Assembly: GCA_963842955.1 (NCBI GenBank)
Contig: CAWJIJ010000009.1
Coordinates: 620,001-684,000, forward strand
DNA length: 64,000 bases
Origin: JARFQW01 sp963842955
GTDB lineage: Bacteria; Pseudomonadota; Gammaproteobacteria; Steroidobacterales; XN24
Direction of reading: 5' to 3'
Positions within the stretch are counted from its first letter, which is position 1; every line of letters starts with the position of its first letter. Shown piece after piece: positions 62,068 to 64,000 of this stretch. The notes beneath the pieces are model-generated. The model searched no databases, was not told the DNA's origin, and worked only from the letters and a program-made list of their open reading frames with translations. A program made the position numbers and the translations under genes.

Positions 62068-64000
62068 TTGGCACGCGCGTCTGAAGCCGAGCGCCGGCCG
62101 CTCCCCGGATCCTCTGTGCGGGCCCTCAGGGAAGGCGCCCTGTGGATCTTTATCGCCCTCGGGCTGATTCTTTTTGCCGCGCTTGTGACCTATCGGCCCA
62201 CCGACGCCGGATTCTCCCACTCCGGCCCGGGCGGGACGGTAGAAAACGCCGTAGGGCCCGTGGGTGCCTGGATCGGTGACCTGCTGTTCCTGTTGTTCGG
62301 CAATCCGGCGTTCCTGTTCCCGGTGCTCCTGATGTTCGCCGGCTGGCTGGCCTACCGCGCGCGGCAGGACGGGGAGCCGGTCTGCCGCAAGACGCTTCTT
62401 CTGCGGATCAGTGGCTTTCTTCTGACCCTCGGCGCCAGCTGCGGGCTGGCCACGCTGCATTTCTCGGGTGAGGGCTTGCCCCACACGGCCGGCGGCGTGC
62501 TGGGTGACCTGGTGGGCAACGGACTCGCCGGGGCGCTCAGCTTTCTCGGCGCCACCCTTTTGTTGCTCGCCCTGTGGCTGGCCGGCGTATCGGTGTTTAC
62601 CGGTGTCTCCTGGCTTGCCGTTATGGATGCCGTCGGACGCGGCACCCTCGGGCTTGTAGACGGGGTGCGCGGGCGGATCGCCGGTGTTCGTGATGCGGCA
62701 GCGTCACGGAAAGCCGCCCAGCAGCGCCGCGAGGAAGTCCGCGAGAAGAAGAAAAAGACGGTCCGCAAGACGCCGCCGCGCATTGAGCCCGCAATCAAGC
62801 CCGTGGCCAAGAGCGAGCGGGCGGAGCGCGAGCGCCAGGTGTCGCTGTTCGGTACCGGCACGCCGGGCGAGATTCCGCCCCTGTCGTTGCTGGACGACCC
62901 GCCGCCCGAGGTGGCGAAGTACTCGGAGGAGGCCCTGGAGGCCATGTCGCGGCTGGTCGAGCTGAAGCTTCGCGACTTCGGCGTCGAGGTGGAGGTCGTG
63001 GCAGTGAATCCCGGTCCCGTCATTACCCGTTTTGAGCTGCAGCCTGCCGCCGGAGTGAAGGTCAGCCAGATCAGCAATCTCGCAAAGGATCTGGCTCGCG
63101 CGCTGTCCGCGATCAGTGTGCGCGTCGTGGAAGTCATTCCCGGGAAGTCGGTGGTCGGCCTGGAAATCCCGAACGAAAACCGGGATCTCGTTACGCTGGG
63201 AGAGATACTCAACTCGGCGGCCTATGACGAGCTCAAGTCGCCCCTGGCGCTGGCCCTGGGCAAGGATATCAGCGGCCAGTCGGTGGTCACCGATCTGGCC
63301 CGCATGCCGCATCTGCTGATTGCCGGTACAACCGGATCCGGCAAGTCCGTGGCCATCAACGCCATGGTCCTGAGCCTGTTGTACAAGGCGACGCCGGAGC
63401 AGGTCCGGCTGATCATGATCGATCCGAAGATGCTGGAGCTGTCGGTCTACGAGGGCATTCCGCATCTGCTCGCCCCGGTCGTTACCGACATGAAGGAAGC
63501 CGCCAACGCCCTGCGCTGGTGCGTGGCGGAGATGGAACGCCGCTACATGCTCATGGCGGCCTTGGGCGTGCGCAACATCGGCGGCTTCAACCGGAAGGTC
63601 CGGGACGCCGCCAGCAAGGGCGAGCCCCTGAAGGACCCGTTGTGGAAGCTCCCCGAGGTCTACGACGAGGAAAACCCGCCAGAGCCCGAGGACCTGGAGC
63701 CCTTGCCTTACATCGTCGTGCTGATCGACGAGCTGGCTGACATGATGATGATTGTCGGCAAGAAGGTCGAAGAGCTGATTGCGCGGCTGGCGCAGAAAGC
63801 CAGGGCCTCGGGAGTTCACCTGATTCTCGCCACCCAGCGGCCGTCGGTGGATGTGATTACCGGCCTGATCAAGGCCAACATCCCGTCGCGGATCGCTTTC
63901 CAGGTGTCCTCGCGGGTGGACTCGCGAACCATCCTGGACCAGATGGGTGCAGAAGCGCTGCTGGGTCACGGCGACATGCTCTACCTGCCGCCCGGCACCT
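62068..64000 (+). CDS. ftsK: DNA translocase FtsK, truncated by the window end
   Basis: The reading frame runs off the right edge after 644 codons. N-terminal: about four membrane helices (residues 20-190), anchored at the division septum. A short basic linker (about 195-255, rich in R and K) replaces the very long E. coli linker, like SpoIIIE/short FtsK. Motor: alpha region, Walker A AGTTGSGKSVA near residue 420 and Walker B IVVLIDELADMMM near 550, with RASGVHLILATQRPSVDVITG. Start: TTG 62068 is the best candidate after an in-frame TGA at 62056; GTG 62116 is possible. FtsK pumps chromosomal DNA during division and activates XerCD at dif. Confidence 0.95.
   Translation, partial: MARASEAERRPLPGSSVRALREGALWIFIALGLILFAALVTYRPTDAGFSHSGPGGTVENAVGPVGAWIGDLLFLLFGNPAFLFPVLLMFAGWLAYRARQDGEPVCRKTLLLRISGFLLTLGASCGLATLHFSGEGLPHTAGGVLGDLVGNGLAGALSFLGATLLLLALWLAGVSVFTGVSWLAVMDAVGRGTLGLVDGVRGRIAGVRDAAASRKAAQQRREEVREKKKKTVRKTPPRIEPAIKPVAKSERAERERQVSLFGTGTPGEIPPLSLLDDPPPEVAKYSEEALEAMSRLVELKLRDFGVEVEVVAVNPGPVITRFELQPAAGVKVSQISNLAKDLARALSAISVRVVEVIPGKSVVGLEIPNENRDLVTLGEILNSAAYDELKSPLALALGKDISGQSVVTDLARMPHLLIAGTTGSGKSVAINAMVLSLLYKATPEQVRLIMIDPKMLELSVYEGIPHLLAPVVTDMKEAANALRWCVAEMERRYMLMAALGVRNIGGFNRKVRDAASKGEPLKDPLWKLPEVYDEENPPEPEDLEPLPYIVVLIDELADMMMIVGKKVEELIARLAQKARASGVHLILATQRPSVDVITGLIKANIPSRIAFQVSSRVDSRTILDQMGAEALLGHGDMLYLPPGT

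Overview
The window is a GC-rich, densely packed, bacterial chromosomal segment that starts and ends inside genes. Gene families and gene order point to a gammaproteobacterium. Several runs match, from memory, the order seen in Pseudomonas and related orders: lolCE-lolD-comEC-exbBD-msbA/lpxK-ycaR-kdsB-ptp-rne, rluC-HAD-maf-yceD-rpmF-plsX, and ftsK-trxB-aat-infA-clpA-clpS. The outer-membrane and LPS genes confirm a Gram-negative. I cannot assign a genus. I saw no rRNA, tRNA, CRISPR array, IS element, phage or other mobile DNA.

Layout. 0-8 kb: a GGDEF protein with a degenerate active site, a CsiV-like exported protein, the repair translocase mfd, and a FAN1-type nuclease fused to a DEDDh exonuclease. 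8-20 kb: sfsA, the lipoprotein exporter lolC/lolE/lolD, comEC, an ExbB/ExbD pair, msbA, lpxK, ycaR-like, kdsB and a small phosphatase. Most of these serve outer-membrane and LPS assembly. 20-30 kb: rne facing away from rluC, then HAD/maf and yceD-rpmF-plsX-fabH (ribosome and lipid synthesis), a DUF2878 membrane protein and a pyrophosphatase. 30-42 kb: orphan ParA plus a YkvA-like protein, a DASS transporter, an L,D-transpeptidase facing its probable substrate Lpp, a phytoene-desaturase-like oxidoreductase and an RND pump with adaptor. 42-48 kb: the SOS mutasome operon lexA-imuA-imuB-dnaE2 behind two tandem LexA boxes. 48-55 kb: a partial type II secretion cluster, gspCDEF. 55-64 kb: clpS-clpA, infA, aat, a GNAT protein, trxB, ald and the start of ftsK.

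Six conserved genes (mfd, sfsA twice, lolE, lpxK, the desaturase-like gene and a small acidic-protein gene) carry seven single-base insertions. Every one is +1, and six can be explained by one extra base in a run of three. mfd, lolE and lpxK are core or essential genes, so sequencing or consensus error is more likely than real decay. These genes are annotated as whole CDSs across the shift.

The observations most worth following are: the FAN1-DEDDh fusion; the GGDEF protein that keeps the c-di-GMP I-site but has lost its catalytic signature; a 65-bp AT-rich island with three successive inverted repeats; the tandem SOS boxes on the mutasome operon; and two genes whose only well-placed start codon is CTG.
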